Part shown: in pieces, positions 7,331 to 16,892 of the stretch
Numbering within the stretch: position 1 is the first letter of the stretch
Layout: each line of letters opens with the position of its first letter
Assembly (NCBI GenBank): GCA_028289365.1
Contig: JANQQM010000077.1
Coordinates: 1 to 34,982, forward strand
Direction: 5' to 3'
From: Salaquimonas sp.
GTDB taxonomy: Bacteria > Pseudomonadota > Alphaproteobacteria > Rhizobiales > Rhizobiaceae
Length of the DNA: 34,982 nt
The notes under the pieces: generated by a model
Told to the model about the DNA's origin: nothing
Database searches by the model: none
Seen by the model: the letters and a program-made list of their open reading frames with translations, nothing else
Translations under genes and position numbers: made by a program

Positions 7331-9034
7331 CTACTTCTCGCCGTCATCCATGCCGGTTTTTACATCAAGCAGGACCTGCCGCCGCTCTTCGCGGATTACT
7401 TTCAGCGCTCGTTGGAGAGCACCGGGTAGTTCTTCTGCCAGTTCGATGGTTTCTGCATAGCAACCTGACGCTTCTGCGATACTGCCAAAATCAGGCGTAG
7501 GCATAAACGGAACGGTCGGAACATGGTTTGCCTTGGCTGCCGCGCCGTCCGGATAGATGTCAAGGGTGGAGATGCGAACAGCATCCCAACTACCATTATT
7601 CAATACGACGGTCAGGAGTGGCAAATTCTGGGCAGCCGCAACATGATGGCAAGCCATCGGGTTTGCGAACATGTAGCTGCCATCACCAACAACACAGGCT
7701 ACCAGCCGATCGCGATTGGCAAGTTGAATGCCCAATGCGGCAGGCAAACCCCAGCCAAGTCCACCGGCTTGCGTATTTCCAAACCACTGATTTGGTTGAT
7801 TGAGGTTATAGAGTGGAAGGGGACCTCCGCGTTCTCCCACAATCACGCCATCGCCGATCACATCCGATACGCATTTGGCAATCCAGGGCTTGTTAGCCAA
7901 TCCAGCACTTCCCGCCTCAGCCTTGGCTACTATCCGTTCTCGGAATTGAAGATGTCGGGCTTCTATCTTCGACTGTCGTTGCGGATTGATATTTCCGGGA
8001 AGCACAGAACGCAGTGCTTTCAGTCCAGTGACTGCGTTGCATTGAATTGCCTGAGTAATCTTGTAGCCACGCACTGGGATGCGAGTAAACAATGGGTCTG
8101 GCCCTATGTGAATAACTTCTGCGTCAGACCTAGGACTGGCCTTGGATTCTATCCAGGCAACACTCGTGTCAACAACCAAAACCACATCCGCCTCAGGTAG
8201 GTGAGCTGCGATATTGCCTCCGACCCCATTAGCAAAATCAGTGGGGAGCACGTTGCGGGTCACAAAAACTTCGCTAATTGCAATGGAATTTTCGATCGCA
8301 ATCGCCTGAAGCTCAGCGCTTAATTCCCCTGCTGCATCACCGCGAGAACAGATTATCAAGGGATTTTTGGCATTTGCCAGTTTTCGGGCAGCCAAGGCAA
8401 TCGCTTCTGGATCTGGATGAATTGCCGAAGTGGAGACTTGGCCATTGCCGGTTGGTGCTTCCGTCAATTCGCACAATGGTTCGCGCGGTAACGACATATA
8501 GGCTGCGCCCTGCGGTTCCATTCGTGCTACCGCGCAGCCTCGATCTACTAGGCCGGAAGCATTTTCCGGGTACCGGAGTTCATAATCCCACTTTACCGAT
8601 TCTCTCACCAGTGATGTCTGGTCGAACATCTCCTGGCCGTATTGTATTGGGGTATGACGACTACCCATCCGGTCGCCTTCAGTGAGGGGATTACGTCCGG
8701 AAATCATGAAGACCGGTATATCGTCAGCATGCGCATTCAAAAGGCCCATTACAGCATTTGCCAATCCGACGTTCACATGCACTGCTGCCGCTTGCATCTG
8801 TCCTGTTGCGAGAAAGTAACCATGCGCCATGGAAACCGCGATATTCTCATGGGGACACGGAACTGCCTGCGGGATCTCCTTAGATTCAACTGCCGCATAG
8901 GCTTCTATGATTGGCGCAAAATCGCTGCCCGGATTGATGAACAAATAATCTATCTCGTTCAATTTCAATGAACGAAGGATGGCTTCGCCTGCAGATATCC
9001 TTGTATCGGCTTGAACATGGGCGGGATTGTTCAT
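7331..9034 (-). CDS. ThDP-dependent enzyme (acetolactate synthase / benzoylformate decarboxylase-like)
   Basis: This 567-residue thiamine diphosphate enzyme has the three-domain layout of the pyruvate oxidase/acetolactate synthase superfamily. The catalytic-type glutamate is E63 in PCPHENIAVSMAHG. The cofactor motif runs from GDG (450-452) to NN (479-480), with SYMFANPMACHHVAAAQNLP between. The family decarboxylates 2-oxo acids and then releases an aldehyde or transfers the acyl unit. It is last in the operon and overlaps the aldehyde dehydrogenase by 4 bases, an arrangement like benzoylformate decarboxylase with benzaldehyde dehydrogenase. A decarboxylase feeding an aldehyde to its neighbour is therefore the best guess. 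Sulfoacetaldehyde acetyltransferase is an alternative raised by the sulfatase next door, but I see no specific support. Substrate is unknown. Confidence 0.85.
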   Translation of the reverse strand: MNNPAHVQADTRISAGEAILRSLKLNEIDYLFINPGSDFAPIIEAYAAVESKEIPQAVPCPHENIAVSMAHGYFLATGQMQAAAVHVNVGLANAVMGLLNAHADDIPVFMISGRNPLTEGDRMGSRHTPIQYGQEMFDQTSLVRESVKWDYELRYPENASGLVDRGCAVARMEPQGAAYMSLPREPLCELTEAPTGNGQVSTSAIHPDPEAIALAARKLANAKNPLIICSRGDAAGELSAELQAIAIENSIAISEVFVTRNVLPTDFANGVGGNIAAHLPEADVVLVVDTSVAWIESKASPRSDAEVIHIGPDPLFTRIPVRGYKITQAIQCNAVTGLKALRSVLPGNINPQRQSKIEARHLQFRERIVAKAEAGSAGLANKPWIAKCVSDVIGDGVIVGERGGPLPLYNLNQPNQWFGNTQAGGLGWGLPAALGIQLANRDRLVACVVGDGSYMFANPMACHHVAAAQNLPLLTVVLNNGSWDAVRISTLDIYPDGAAAKANHVPTVPFMPTPDFGSIAEASGCYAETIELAEELPGALQRALKVIREERRQVLLDVKTGMDDGEK

Positions 9035-10515
9035 TGATGCTCTCCAAATACACGCATTGTTACGGTCTGTGGAAGTGATGAGAACTCCAGACTATGCCGT
9101 CCGCCCTGTTCACCAACGCCGCTTGCACCGGCTCCAGTTAGCGGACTGAGCAGATCACGGATTTGCCACGAGTTAATCCAGGCATGGCCAGCGCGAATGC
9201 GTGGAGCGACCCGATGAGCACGATTTACGTTCTCAGTCCAGATACACGTGGCAAGTCCGTAGCTCGTATCATTGGCAAGCGTGATAGCCTCTTCTTCCTC
9301 ATCAAATGGCGCGACATGCAGGACAGGACCAAACGCCTCTTGTTTTACGAATGGTGCATTCTCAGGAGAGCCAACTGCTATCGAAGGTTGGATGAAGGCG
9401 CCGTTGTCACGATCATCTTCAAATTCGGGGATTCCGCCACCCGCGACGAATGACCCTCCATTTTCTGGCACCGTATCAAGCAGTGCCTTGACCTTGTCCC
9501 GATGTGAATGACTGACCAGTGGTCCGATGCTAAATCCATTGTGGGACTTGTCTCCGATTACTATAGCGTTCGCAATATCGGCCATCCGATCGACGAACTC
9601 ATCAAACCGGGTTCGATGTACATAGGCCCGTTCAGTACAAAAACAGATCTGTCCACAGTTGAAAAAGGCTGAGCGAGTCATGCCTTCCGCAACCCGGTCC
9701 ATAACAGCATCTTCGAAGACCAGTGCTGCGTTCTTGCCGCCAAGCTCGAGAGAGACTTCCCGTAACCCATTTGCCGCAGACTTCATTATCGCGGTGCCGG
9801 TGCCGCTCTCACCTGTGAAGGTGATGGCGTCGACATTTGGATTTTCGGAAAGGTAGCCGCCAGCCGAATTGTGGCCAAAGCCGTGTATCAGCGAAAATGC
9901 GCCATCAGGGATATCTGACGCATCAATGACTTCAGCCAATATTGTTGCAGAGGAAGGCGTTTCTTCTGAGGGTTTCAGGATAGCCGCATTACCCATGATC
10001 AATGCGGGAGCTACTTTCATCGACGCCATAAGCAGCGGGACATTCCAGGGACAGATACAGGCAATTACCCCCTTAGGACGGCGTAGCGTGTACCACATGC
10101 CTTCAAAGCCGAGCTCACCCGAAAACTGCATTGAACGGTTCTCAAGCGTAAGTGCGGTGTCGGCGTAAGCCCGGAACAGACGCGCTGCACGCGCGCCGTC
10201 AAACGTACTGGCCTGCCAGTAGCTGCGCCCGGTGTCTGCAACGTCGGCCTCAACAAGGTCATCAACTCGGGCCAAGATTCGATCGGCAAAATCGTGAATG
10301 ATGGCAACCCGTTGCTTCATGGGTAAGGCACCCCATTGGCCAGACCGGGACCCGACAGAAACTTCGCTACCTATCGCAACGGCTTCATCCACCATCTCCT
10401 TTGTAGCTTCGTGGACCGTCGCCAACAATGTGCCATCGAATGGACTTCTCTTTTCGAATCTTCGTTCGGTGCCGACCCAGCGACCAGCAATGTAGTTCTT
10501 GAGTTCCTTCATCAC
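9031..10515 (-). CDS. NAD(P)-dependent aldehyde dehydrogenase
   Basis: This 494-residue aldehyde dehydrogenase has intact catalytic motifs: PWNVP (156-160), FTGES (233-237), general base E257 in LELGGKN, and nucleophile C291 in FFNCGQICFC. EAFGPV and the C-terminal WINSWQIRDLLSPLTGAG are also present. Overall it resembles the 2-hydroxymuconate/aminomuconate semialdehyde dehydrogenase group, which suggests an aromatic-derived or unsaturated aldehyde. It overlaps the sulfatase upstream and the ThDP enzyme downstream by 4 bases each, so all three should be made in fixed ratio. Exact substrate cannot be read. ATG 10515 is followed by a second ATG, and either could be used. Confidence 0.9.
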   Translation of the reverse strand: MMKELKNYIAGRWVGTERRFEKRSPFDGTLLATVHEATKEMVDEAVAIGSEVSVGSRSGQWGALPMKQRVAIIHDFADRILARVDDLVEADVADTGRSYWQASTFDGARAARLFRAYADTALTLENRSMQFSGELGFEGMWYTLRRPKGVIACICPWNVPLLMASMKVAPALIMGNAAILKPSEETPSSATILAEVIDASDIPDGAFSLIHGFGHNSAGGYLSENPNVDAITFTGESGTGTAIMKSAANGLREVSLELGGKNAALVFEDAVMDRVAEGMTRSAFFNCGQICFCTERAYVHRTRFDEFVDRMADIANAIVIGDKSHNGFSIGPLVSHSHRDKVKALLDTVPENGGSFVAGGGIPEFEDDRDNGAFIQPSIAVGSPENAPFVKQEAFGPVLHVAPFDEEEEAITLANDTSYGLATCIWTENVNRAHRVAPRIRAGHAWINSWQIRDLLSPLTGAGASGVGEQGGRHSLEFSSLPQTVTMRVFGEHQ

Positions 10516-12080
10516 GCTAGCCTTTCCGGCCGAGGTCCAGGCTCTATCGCTTCGAGCATGGCTTGGCTCAATTTGAACATCATGTCTGACCTGATTTCTG
10601 AAGCTGAAGGATTATTCCAGAGATTGTTTGTTGCATCTGGATCGTCTTTCAGATCGTACAGCTCACCAAAATCTAACCCTTTATAGAAGGTTAGTCGGTA
10701 GTCATTGGTGATTAGATTTCTGATGTTGGGGCGTCGTTCAAATCCGGGATATACCTTGTTTTCCTCATGCTCGATGAGGACCAGATCGCGACCGGCAGGA
10801 CCACCACTCAATTGGTCGAGGAAGGAACGTCCCTGCATCCCGTGATAGGTTGGAACCTGGCAGCGATCTAGGATCGTTGATGCGATGTCCACCGAAGCAG
10901 CAAGTCCATCAGCTTCGTTTACGGTTTCAATTTCCGGATCGACCCAGATAAAGGGAACCTGATTGACTGAATGATGTGAGTAAGGCCCTTTCAGCAGCAG
11001 TGAGAAAGCGCCCATGTAATCACCGTGATCGGCATTGAAGATAACTACTGTGTCATCAGCCTTGCCTGACTCTTCCAGTGCCTCGATGATTTCTCCGATA
11101 GCGTCATCGATCATGGAGATCATGCCGGCAGTAAGCGCCATTGCTTCCTTGATTTGACGATCCGGCGCCATGAATGCCTGCTGTTGATTCTTTGGCACAA
11201 TGCCGGCGTCCATCAATCGTTTCCACTCAACAAGTTGAGGCGGCGGGTTCTTGTGCGCCTCATACGGAAGCGTCACTTCGAAATCGTCCGGATCATACAT
11301 TTCCCAATACTTGCCCGGTGGCGTGAAAGGGTGGTGCGGATCGGGGAAGGAGACAAAAGCGAAGAACGGTTCGTCTGTTTCACCGCGGGCTCTTAGAAAG
11401 TTCTTTGCCTCTTCCTTGATATATGACGTGGGATACAATTCCTCCGGGATCGGCGTACGAAATGCCTGCGGACAACTGTAATTGTGAGGCAACTGGTTGG
11501 CGCGATCTCGGACATTAGCCCAATCGTTGGTCTTTCCGCGCAACCATTGCAGATAGTGGCCACCGCACTGATCCGAGTGACTCGTAACCATTCGGACATC
11601 ATCAAATCCGTAATATGGCCGCGGAAACTCATGTAGTCTTGCGCTATCATAGTTTGAGGGTTGTTCGTTGTTGTAGTCTTCCTTGTCGGATTTGACCGCT
11701 TCAGGAAACTCCGGATTGGTTTCGGTAGTGTCTTCTTCGCGTACTACCGGACGATCGGTAAACGGTTGCAAATGGCTCTTTCCAATCGATGCCGTATGGT
11801 AGCCAGCACCACGCAATAGATCGACAAAGGTGTTGGCATTGGCCGGTAGCGGCAAGCCGTTGTGGCGGAGCCCGTTCACCGATGGATAGCGACCTGTGAA
11901 TATCGCTCCCCGGTTTGGCATGCAGATAGGCGAGGTCACCCAAAAATTGGTGAATCTGGTTCCCCGTGACGCCAGCCTGTCAATATTGGGAGTGCGGACA
12001 ATCTTGTGGCCAGCGCAACCCAGCCAGTCGGCCCGATGCTGATCTGTCATGATGTAGAGTATGTTTGGGCGACGCGTCAT
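10512..12080 (-). CDS. Type I sulfatase (formylglycine-dependent)
   Basis: This 522-residue alkaline-phosphatase-superfamily sulfatase has N-terminal metal ligands in IMTDQHRADWLG (10-21) and the C-x-P-x-R formylglycine signature SPICMPNRGAIFTGRYP, with C53 the residue to be modified. IGKSHL and VVIFNADHGDYMG supply further active-site residues. No signal peptide is seen, so it should act in the cytoplasm on an imported substrate, consistent with the TRAP permease directly upstream. A formylglycine-generating enzyme is not encoded in this window and must come from elsewhere. The -MPNR- version of the motif is less usual than -xPSR-. Substrate is unknown; some members of this fold are phosphonate monoester hydrolases. 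Confidence 0.9.
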   Translation of the reverse strand: MTRRPNILYIMTDQHRADWLGCAGHKIVRTPNIDRLASRGTRFTNFWVTSPICMPNRGAIFTGRYPSVNGLRHNGLPLPANANTFVDLLRGAGYHTASIGKSHLQPFTDRPVVREEDTTETNPEFPEAVKSDKEDYNNEQPSNYDSARLHEFPRPYYGFDDVRMVTSHSDQCGGHYLQWLRGKTNDWANVRDRANQLPHNYSCPQAFRTPIPEELYPTSYIKEEAKNFLRARGETDEPFFAFVSFPDPHHPFTPPGKYWEMYDPDDFEVTLPYEAHKNPPPQLVEWKRLMDAGIVPKNQQQAFMAPDRQIKEAMALTAGMISMIDDAIGEIIEALEESGKADDTVVIFNADHGDYMGAFSLLLKGPYSHHSVNQVPFIWVDPEIETVNEADGLAASVDIASTILDRCQVPTYHGMQGRSFLDQLSGGPAGRDLVLIEHEENKVYPGFERRPNIRNLITNDYRLTFYKGLDFGELYDLKDDPDATNNLWNNPSASEIRSDMMFKLSQAMLEAIEPGPRPERLA

Positions 12081-13999
12081 GCTGTAGCTCCTTCGCGAGC
12101 CAAGGCCCGATGCATGACAATCAGTCCGATTGCCAGTGCCAAGGCCGTTCCGCTGAACAGAATGTTTGGATGGATCAAAGCAAGTCCGGCTACAACGCGC
12201 AGGACTATTTCCCAGGGCTTCAGTCGCGCAGAATCGAAACGACTGGCAGCAGATGCGAGCATGTAAATCAACATACCCAGGCGCAATAGAAGGTATGCGA
12301 ATGGGAGGAGGCTGAAGTCAGCACCCGCCTGCGGTACGATGAGCATTACCGGATTGAAAGCAAACAGAAACGGTATTGCGAAAATGACAATACCAATCCT
12401 CGTTGCCTGAACTGCCGTACTGATTGCTCCGCCACCCGAGATAGATGCTGCAGCAAAGGCTGCCATTGCGACGGGCGGTGTGATTGCAGAGGCGACACCG
12501 AAATAGAACACAAAGAAATGAGCTGCCAGATCGGTCAAGCCAAGCGATGTTAGCGAAGGTCCCAAAATTATTACGATAGTAAGATAGGCTGGTAGCGTTG
12601 GCATTCCCATGCCAAGTATCAACGCCGAGATAGCCGCAAATACCAAAGCAAACAGCAGATTGTCGCCAGCATTGCTGCTTATCACCTTGGCAAATTCCAA
12701 AGGTAAGCCGGTTGCTCCAAGGACGGCAATGATGATGCTAACGGTGCCGATTGCCATCAGCAGGCGCCCAAAGGTGACACCACCTCTGGCGAAACTTTCT
12801 GCTACACGAATTGGTTTTGCGCGCATTTCGGGGTTCAGGAAACTGAGAACCAGAAGACAGCTCAGTGCGATCATCGCGGAGCCTGCAGCTGAAAAACCGG
12901 CAATTAGTGCGATAACGACAATTGAAATCGGTACAATCACCAGGATTAAATTTATCCAATCCTGGGGTTCGATTGGATCGATTTCGGCCTCTTCGGCTGC
13001 CTCGACACCCAGTGAGCGAGCTTCAAACACAACTGTAGTGAACAGAGATACATAGTAGGCCAAAGCCGGAATGATCGCCGCGATGATTATTGCCAGATAG
13101 TCAACGGATATAAAATCGGCCATCACCAGTGCGGCCGCACCCATGATTGGCGGCATGATTTGTCCGCCTGTTGAGGCCGTGGCTTCTACCCCGCCGGCAA
13201 ATGCTGGAGAAAATCCGCGTTTCTTGATCATCGGGATGGTGATGACGCCGGTGCCGACCACGTTCGCGACGGCCGATCCGGATACGGTACCAAAGAGGGA
13301 GGATGCCATGATGGCAGCATGTGCTGGACCTCCTCGAAACCGGCGCATGGCGTGAAAGCTCAGTTTGATCATTGAGCTACCACCACCAGTGCCTTCGAGA
13401 ACGGCACCCATGATTATGAAAGGAAATACGGTGTTGATGAGGATTGCCAGGATATTCCCCATAACGCCATCACCGGTGTTGTACCAGAGTTCGGCCGGTG
13501 TATCCTGGACGAAATCCATCCCTGCGTGCCCGAGGATTCCCGGAAGATGTTGGCCAAAAAAGAAGTAGAAAATTGCGAGTGTGCCGACACTAGCCAGCGG
13601 CAAACCCCAAATACGCCAGCAGAAATAAAGAATGATTGAACAGGCGACTATCGTCATCCATGCGTGGAATTCATCAAAAAAGAAAAGCCCTTCTTCTTCA
13701 ATTTCCGTTACTGCGACGTTGAAGGACCAAAGTGCATAGAGTCCGATGGCAACCAGCGTGACATTAAATGCGGAGACTACCAATCTATCTTTGGCGAAGT
13801 TCGAAACTGTAAGCAGTGAAATTACCAAACCTATGGCAAAAACGATTGGGTGAAGATCCACTGCCGGAATTACGCCGAGCGAGGGCAGCGGGCCAAAATC
13901 CGGGACGGCGTTTAGAAATCCGAGACAGGCAAATGCAAAGCCAATCAGCAGTAGAATGTTGTCCTGCAATGAACGTGCGGATGTCGTCGCGGCAGACAT
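12077..13999 (-). CDS. TRAP transporter fused permease (DctQM, TAXI-associated)
   Basis: This 640-residue inner-membrane protein fuses the small DctQ-like part (about four helices in the first ~170 residues) to the large DctM domain. Recognisable motifs are SGSAVANVVGTGVITIP and MGMPTLPAYL in the large domain. It works with the TAXI-type binding protein encoded just upstream, using a sodium or proton gradient. The start at 13999 has GGAGAGG a few bases upstream. The stop overlaps the sulfatase start by 4 bases. Fused permeases normally pair with TAXI binding proteins, which agrees with the neighbour. Confidence 0.93.
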   Translation of the reverse strand: MSAATTSARSLQDNILLLIGFAFACLGFLNAVPDFGPLPSLGVIPAVDLHPIVFAIGLVISLLTVSNFAKDRLVVSAFNVTLVAIGLYALWSFNVAVTEIEEEGLFFFDEFHAWMTIVACSIILYFCWRIWGLPLASVGTLAIFYFFFGQHLPGILGHAGMDFVQDTPAELWYNTGDGVMGNILAILINTVFPFIIMGAVLEGTGGGSSMIKLSFHAMRRFRGGPAHAAIMASSLFGTVSGSAVANVVGTGVITIPMIKKRGFSPAFAGGVEATASTGGQIMPPIMGAAALVMADFISVDYLAIIIAAIIPALAYYVSLFTTVVFEARSLGVEAAEEAEIDPIEPQDWINLILVIVPISIVVIALIAGFSAAGSAMIALSCLLVLSFLNPEMRAKPIRVAESFARGGVTFGRLLMAIGTVSIIIAVLGATGLPLEFAKVISSNAGDNLLFALVFAAISALILGMGMPTLPAYLTIVIILGPSLTSLGLTDLAAHFFVFYFGVASAITPPVAMAAFAAASISGGGAISTAVQATRIGIVIFAIPFLFAFNPVMLIVPQAGADFSLLPFAYLLLRLGMLIYMLASAASRFDSARLKPWEIVLRVVAGLALIHPNILFSGTALALAIGLIVMHRALAREGATA

Positions 14000-14041
14000 G
14001 GGTGCCTCTCCTTGAGCGGTGATCCAGTTTATTTAGAATGG

Positions 14042-14070
14042 GGAAGGCGGAGCGATATGGTCCGCCCTCC
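14042..14070 (-). other. Stem-loop between binding-protein and permease genes
   Basis: GGCGGA (14046-14051) pairs with TCCGCC (14061-14066) around a 9-base loop, and the stem extends outward by three pairs past one mismatch. It lies between the TAXI gene stop (14082) and the permease start (13999). No U-tract follows on the transcribed strand, so it is more likely an mRNA-stabilising or partial-termination structure that lowers permease relative to binding protein than a full terminator. Confidence 0.5.
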
Positions 14071-14081
14071 AGATATTGTGA

Positions 14082-15086
14082 TTATGGACGCAACTGATCA
14101 GGAATGGTGATGCCCATTTCCTCGTAATATCGGATTGCGCCCGGATGCAGCGGAGCACTCAACGAAACAAACGCGTTTTCAAGCGTAAGCGGTTTTAAGC
14201 CGGCGTTGACCGAATGAGCATCGTCCAGATTTTCGAACATGGCTTTAGTCAAATCATATGCGGTGTCGTCGCTCATATCCTTGTTCACGCTGACAAACAT
14301 CACGTAAGCTGAAGCCAGGAGGTCTTGATCGTTATTGGCTTGGTTGGAGTAGGTGCCGGCCGGCATCGTGTCGGCTGCATAGCCCGGAGTTTGCAGATAT
14401 TTCTCCCAGGCAGGCGTTCCAATCAAACTTTCCGGGATACCGAGAATGTTGAACTTATTTGCTGCCCCAAATTGGTCTATGGCTGCAGAGCCAATAGTGC
14501 CGGAACGCATAAACACGTCGAACTTGCCGTCTTCGAACGCCTGGTTTGCCGCAGACCATGCCAGTTTTATGGCTTCATAATCCTCATCGGGCTTCATACC
14601 CGTAACGGTTTCAATAAGGCCTATGGTTTGGGCGGAAAATGATCCAGCCGGCGGGCCAACAAATATCCGCTTTCCACGAAGATCATCCCAACCTTCAATG
14701 CCGCTATCAGCATAAGTCAGAGCGTGCACATGTCCCCCGAGAAACGCAAATAGCGAGCGGATATCTGCTGATGCTGTGACGGCTTTGTCTCCCAGTTTCT
14801 TATAGGGCCCTTTCCCCAATGTCATTTTGTGAAAGGCCCCTGCAGGCGTAGAAGCTAGGTCGATCGCGCCAGTTGCAACCTTTAGAGCTGAACGTGTCAG
14901 AGTCTGGTCAACATTGACGCGCACCTCATGATCATCAGCCGAGTATTTTGAAAGAAGTTGCGGTACTAGCGCAGACAAGCCAGCAGCAGAGCCACCTTCT
15001 GCCTTTAGTGTTTCAGCGAGTACTGGTGAAGCAACCGGCGTAACGGCAAGAATTGCTCCAAAAATGAATGTGCGAAAGTGGTTCAT
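14082..15086 (-). CDS. TAXI-family TRAP transporter substrate-binding protein
   Basis: This is a periplasmic solute receptor of 334 residues. I chose ATG 15086 because AAGGAGGAGA lies just upstream and the next residues form a signal peptide (hydrophobic IFGAILAVTPVASPVLA, cleavage probably after residue 24). Upstream extension of the frame has no such support. Family features are ASTPAGAFHKM, GKRIFVGPPAGSFSAQTIGL and AWSAANQAFEDGKFDVFMRSG. It captures the substrate for the fused permease and heads the operon that continues with sulfatase, aldehyde dehydrogenase and ThDP enzyme. The divergent LysR gene 117 bases away is the likely regulator. The ligand is probably a small organic anion, perhaps sulfated; this is inference. 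Confidence 0.93.
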   Translation of the reverse strand: MNHFRTFIFGAILAVTPVASPVLAETLKAEGGSAAGLSALVPQLLSKYSADDHEVRVNVDQTLTRSALKVATGAIDLASTPAGAFHKMTLGKGPYKKLGDKAVTASADIRSLFAFLGGHVHALTYADSGIEGWDDLRGKRIFVGPPAGSFSAQTIGLIETVTGMKPDEDYEAIKLAWSAANQAFEDGKFDVFMRSGTIGSAAIDQFGAANKFNILGIPESLIGTPAWEKYLQTPGYAADTMPAGTYSNQANNDQDLLASAYVMFVSVNKDMSDDTAYDLTKAMFENLDDAHSVNAGLKPLTLENAFVSLSAPLHPGAIRYYEEMGITIPDQLRP

Positions 15087-15165
15087 GTGTCTCCTCCTTT
15101 GAAATGCGCGTGGCATTGATCAGCAAGGTAGCCGTCCAAAAGCCATAGGAAAAATCAAAAGAAAG

Positions 15166-15188
15166 GTATAAGGTATGCATATTCGTAT
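15166..15188. promoter_or_regulatory. Candidate LysR operator between TAXI operon and LysR gene
   Basis: The 116-base divergent gap contains an AT-rich, partly symmetric block with TATA at both ends and a TATGCATA core, directly before the LysR gene's AGGAGG. LysR regulators commonly bind such T-N11-A type sites between themselves and a divergent target operon. Symmetry is imperfect, so this is only a candidate. Confidence 0.35.
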
Positions 15189-15202
15189 AGGAGGAGGTTG
15201 CG

Positions 15203-16135
15203 ATGCTGGATGCAAAACATCTTCTTTGGTTGGCAGAGATTGTTGATCTGGGTTCCATGAGCCGTGCTGCTACAAAGCTGCATGTCACACAGCCAACGTT
15301 AACCCGCGCCGTCCAAGTCATCGAAGATCATGTGGGTGCGGTTGTGCTCGAACGAGAGGCACGTGGCGTACGGCCAACCAATATTGGTGGACGACTTGTA
15401 GAGATCGGCAGAAAGATTGCTGAAAACCGGACCCATGCGGAAGATGTTGTCGATCTTTGGAAAGACGGCTTGGAGCGCGAGCTTCAAATCGGTGTAGGCC
15501 CGATGCTGGCCACGTCAATTATGGGAGGGTTTTTTGTAGAGACGATCAAAGATCCCCCACCTTACGCCCTCCGCGTTGTGTCAGCTACGGTCTCACGACT
15601 GATCGAACGTCTGAACAATGAGGAGCTGGATCTGGTGTTGGCGCCAGAACAAATGCACTTGTATCAGGACGATCTTGTGCAATCGTTGATGATGGAAGAT
15701 GAGTTGGCAATTTTTGCCGGAGAACAGAATCCGTTGGCCGGTTCTTCTAGCCCGGTCTCAATAAAGGAACTTGAAAACAGTACCTGGGTAACGGTTGGAG
15801 CCTTGTCCGCAATTTACGGATCAAACAAAGAAGTGCTGGCTCAACTTGGTCTATTCAGTGTGCCAATCAAGATTGCGTTCACCGGCGACATAAACATGGT
15901 TTTGGAGATACTGGCGAAGACAAACGCGCTCTGCATATTACCACATAGACTGACTATGATGTCTGATGTTGCGCGAGGCTTGGTGTCGATAAACGTGGAA
16001 GGAAACCTCCCAAAACGAAATATTGCCTTTTGGACACGACGTGTAGATCGTGATCGCCCGGATCTGGTCAATTTCAAGAAGCGGCTTACTTCCTATCTCG
16101 AAGAAGTGGTTCGTTCCAAATTGCACGAAAATTAG
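15203..16135 (+). CDS. LysR-family transcriptional regulator
   Basis: This 310-residue regulator starts at ATG 15203 behind AGGAGGTTGCG. The winged HTH is in the first ~60 residues (SMSRAATKLHVTQPTLTRAV, then the wing VLEREARGVRPTNIG). The rest is a periplasmic-binding-protein-like effector domain from about residue 92 (LQIGVGPML). It is divergent from the TAXI-TRAP-sulfatase operon, so it most likely controls uptake and degradation of that operon's substrate, activating when the substrate or an intermediate binds. The following gap of about 250 bases (16136-16389) shows no gene. Confidence 0.9.
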   Translation: MLDAKHLLWLAEIVDLGSMSRAATKLHVTQPTLTRAVQVIEDHVGAVVLEREARGVRPTNIGGRLVEIGRKIAENRTHAEDVVDLWKDGLERELQIGVGPMLATSIMGGFFVETIKDPPPYALRVVSATVSRLIERLNNEELDLVLAPEQMHLYQDDLVQSLMMEDELAIFAGEQNPLAGSSSPVSIKELENSTWVTVGALSAIYGSNKEVLAQLGLFSVPIKIAFTGDINMVLEILAKTNALCILPHRLTMMSDVARGLVSINVEGNLPKRNIAFWTRRVDRDRPDLVNFKKRLTSYLEEVVRSKLHEN

Positions 16136-16389
16136 AATCGAACTCAAGGCGTGCTAATGGTTGGTAGGCAACGATCCAGGTTCGCTACCCATGAACTTGA
16201 GATGCATATAGAGTGATCTTGTTGGTGCGGACTATGGCTACATTTGCTCAATTCAGACCATCGTGAATAGTTCGCACTTCCGGAATGCAGGCAAAGCAGT
16301 TGAGGGATCAATTGCGTCTCTTAATTTTATGCCTGGAGACTGTAGCTCGATTAAGCCGCTTGAGCTGATCAGGTCATAGTATGAACAGT

Positions 16390-16881
16390 TCAATTGTTTT
16401 GCTTGGCTCTTTGATCAAGTGCCGCCAGAACCGATTGATAGGCTGGTTCGATCCAGTCAGAATTCCAGAACCATAACCAAAGGCCGCGATCAGTTTCCTG
16501 TTGAACAACCCGAGTGCCTCCCTCGACCGGTTCCAGAAGCCATTGATGGTCAAAGGTCAGCAGCCCCGGCATACCACCGGATTGTCTGAGTTCTCGATTT
16601 TCTGTCAGCGTTTGGACGGTCGCTTGCATTTCCACGATTGAACCATCGGGAAACCGAACTGAGTTTTTCACTGCTTCGTTTTCTCTATATTTTCCGTCGA
16701 TTCCGACAAACACAGGGTTCCATTCAGAATAGCTTTCGGTATCAACCAGAATTGCCCAGATCGCTTCCGGTGGTGCGGCAATAATAGTTTCAACATGGAA
16801 GCTTTTCTTGGTGAACAGTGCAGCTGCTGCCACAATAAGCAGCAGAGGCAGAACGCCCCATTTCAAAACTGTCCAAATCAT
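16390..16881 (-). CDS. SRPBCC (START/Bet v1-like) protein with N-terminal membrane anchor
   Basis: This 163-residue protein starts at ATG 16881; GAGG lies 9 bases upstream, and the longer frame would run into the previous gene. One hydrophobic helix (LKWGVLPLLLIVAAAALF, about 6-23) is followed by an SRPBCC domain with IAAPPEAIWAILVDTESYSEWNP, a classic 'polyketide cyclase/dehydrase' entry strand and helix. The fold binds hydrophobic ligands. It is last in the minus-strand cluster controlled from the TetR intergenic region. Function is not known. Confidence 0.8.
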   Translation of the reverse strand: MIWTVLKWGVLPLLLIVAAAALFTKKSFHVETIIAAPPEAIWAILVDTESYSEWNPVFVGIDGKYRENEAVKNSVRFPDGSIVEMQATVQTLTENRELRQSGGMPGLLTFDHQWLLEPVEGGTRVVQQETDRGLWLWFWNSDWIEPAYQSVLAALDQRAKQNN

Positions 16882-16892
16882 ATCCTTTGTCC

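Noticed and set aside
7523-8200. Long plus-strand open frame (225 codons)
   Set aside because: It is antisense to the ThDP enzyme, which has intact cofactor motifs; the plus frame has no recognisable domain.
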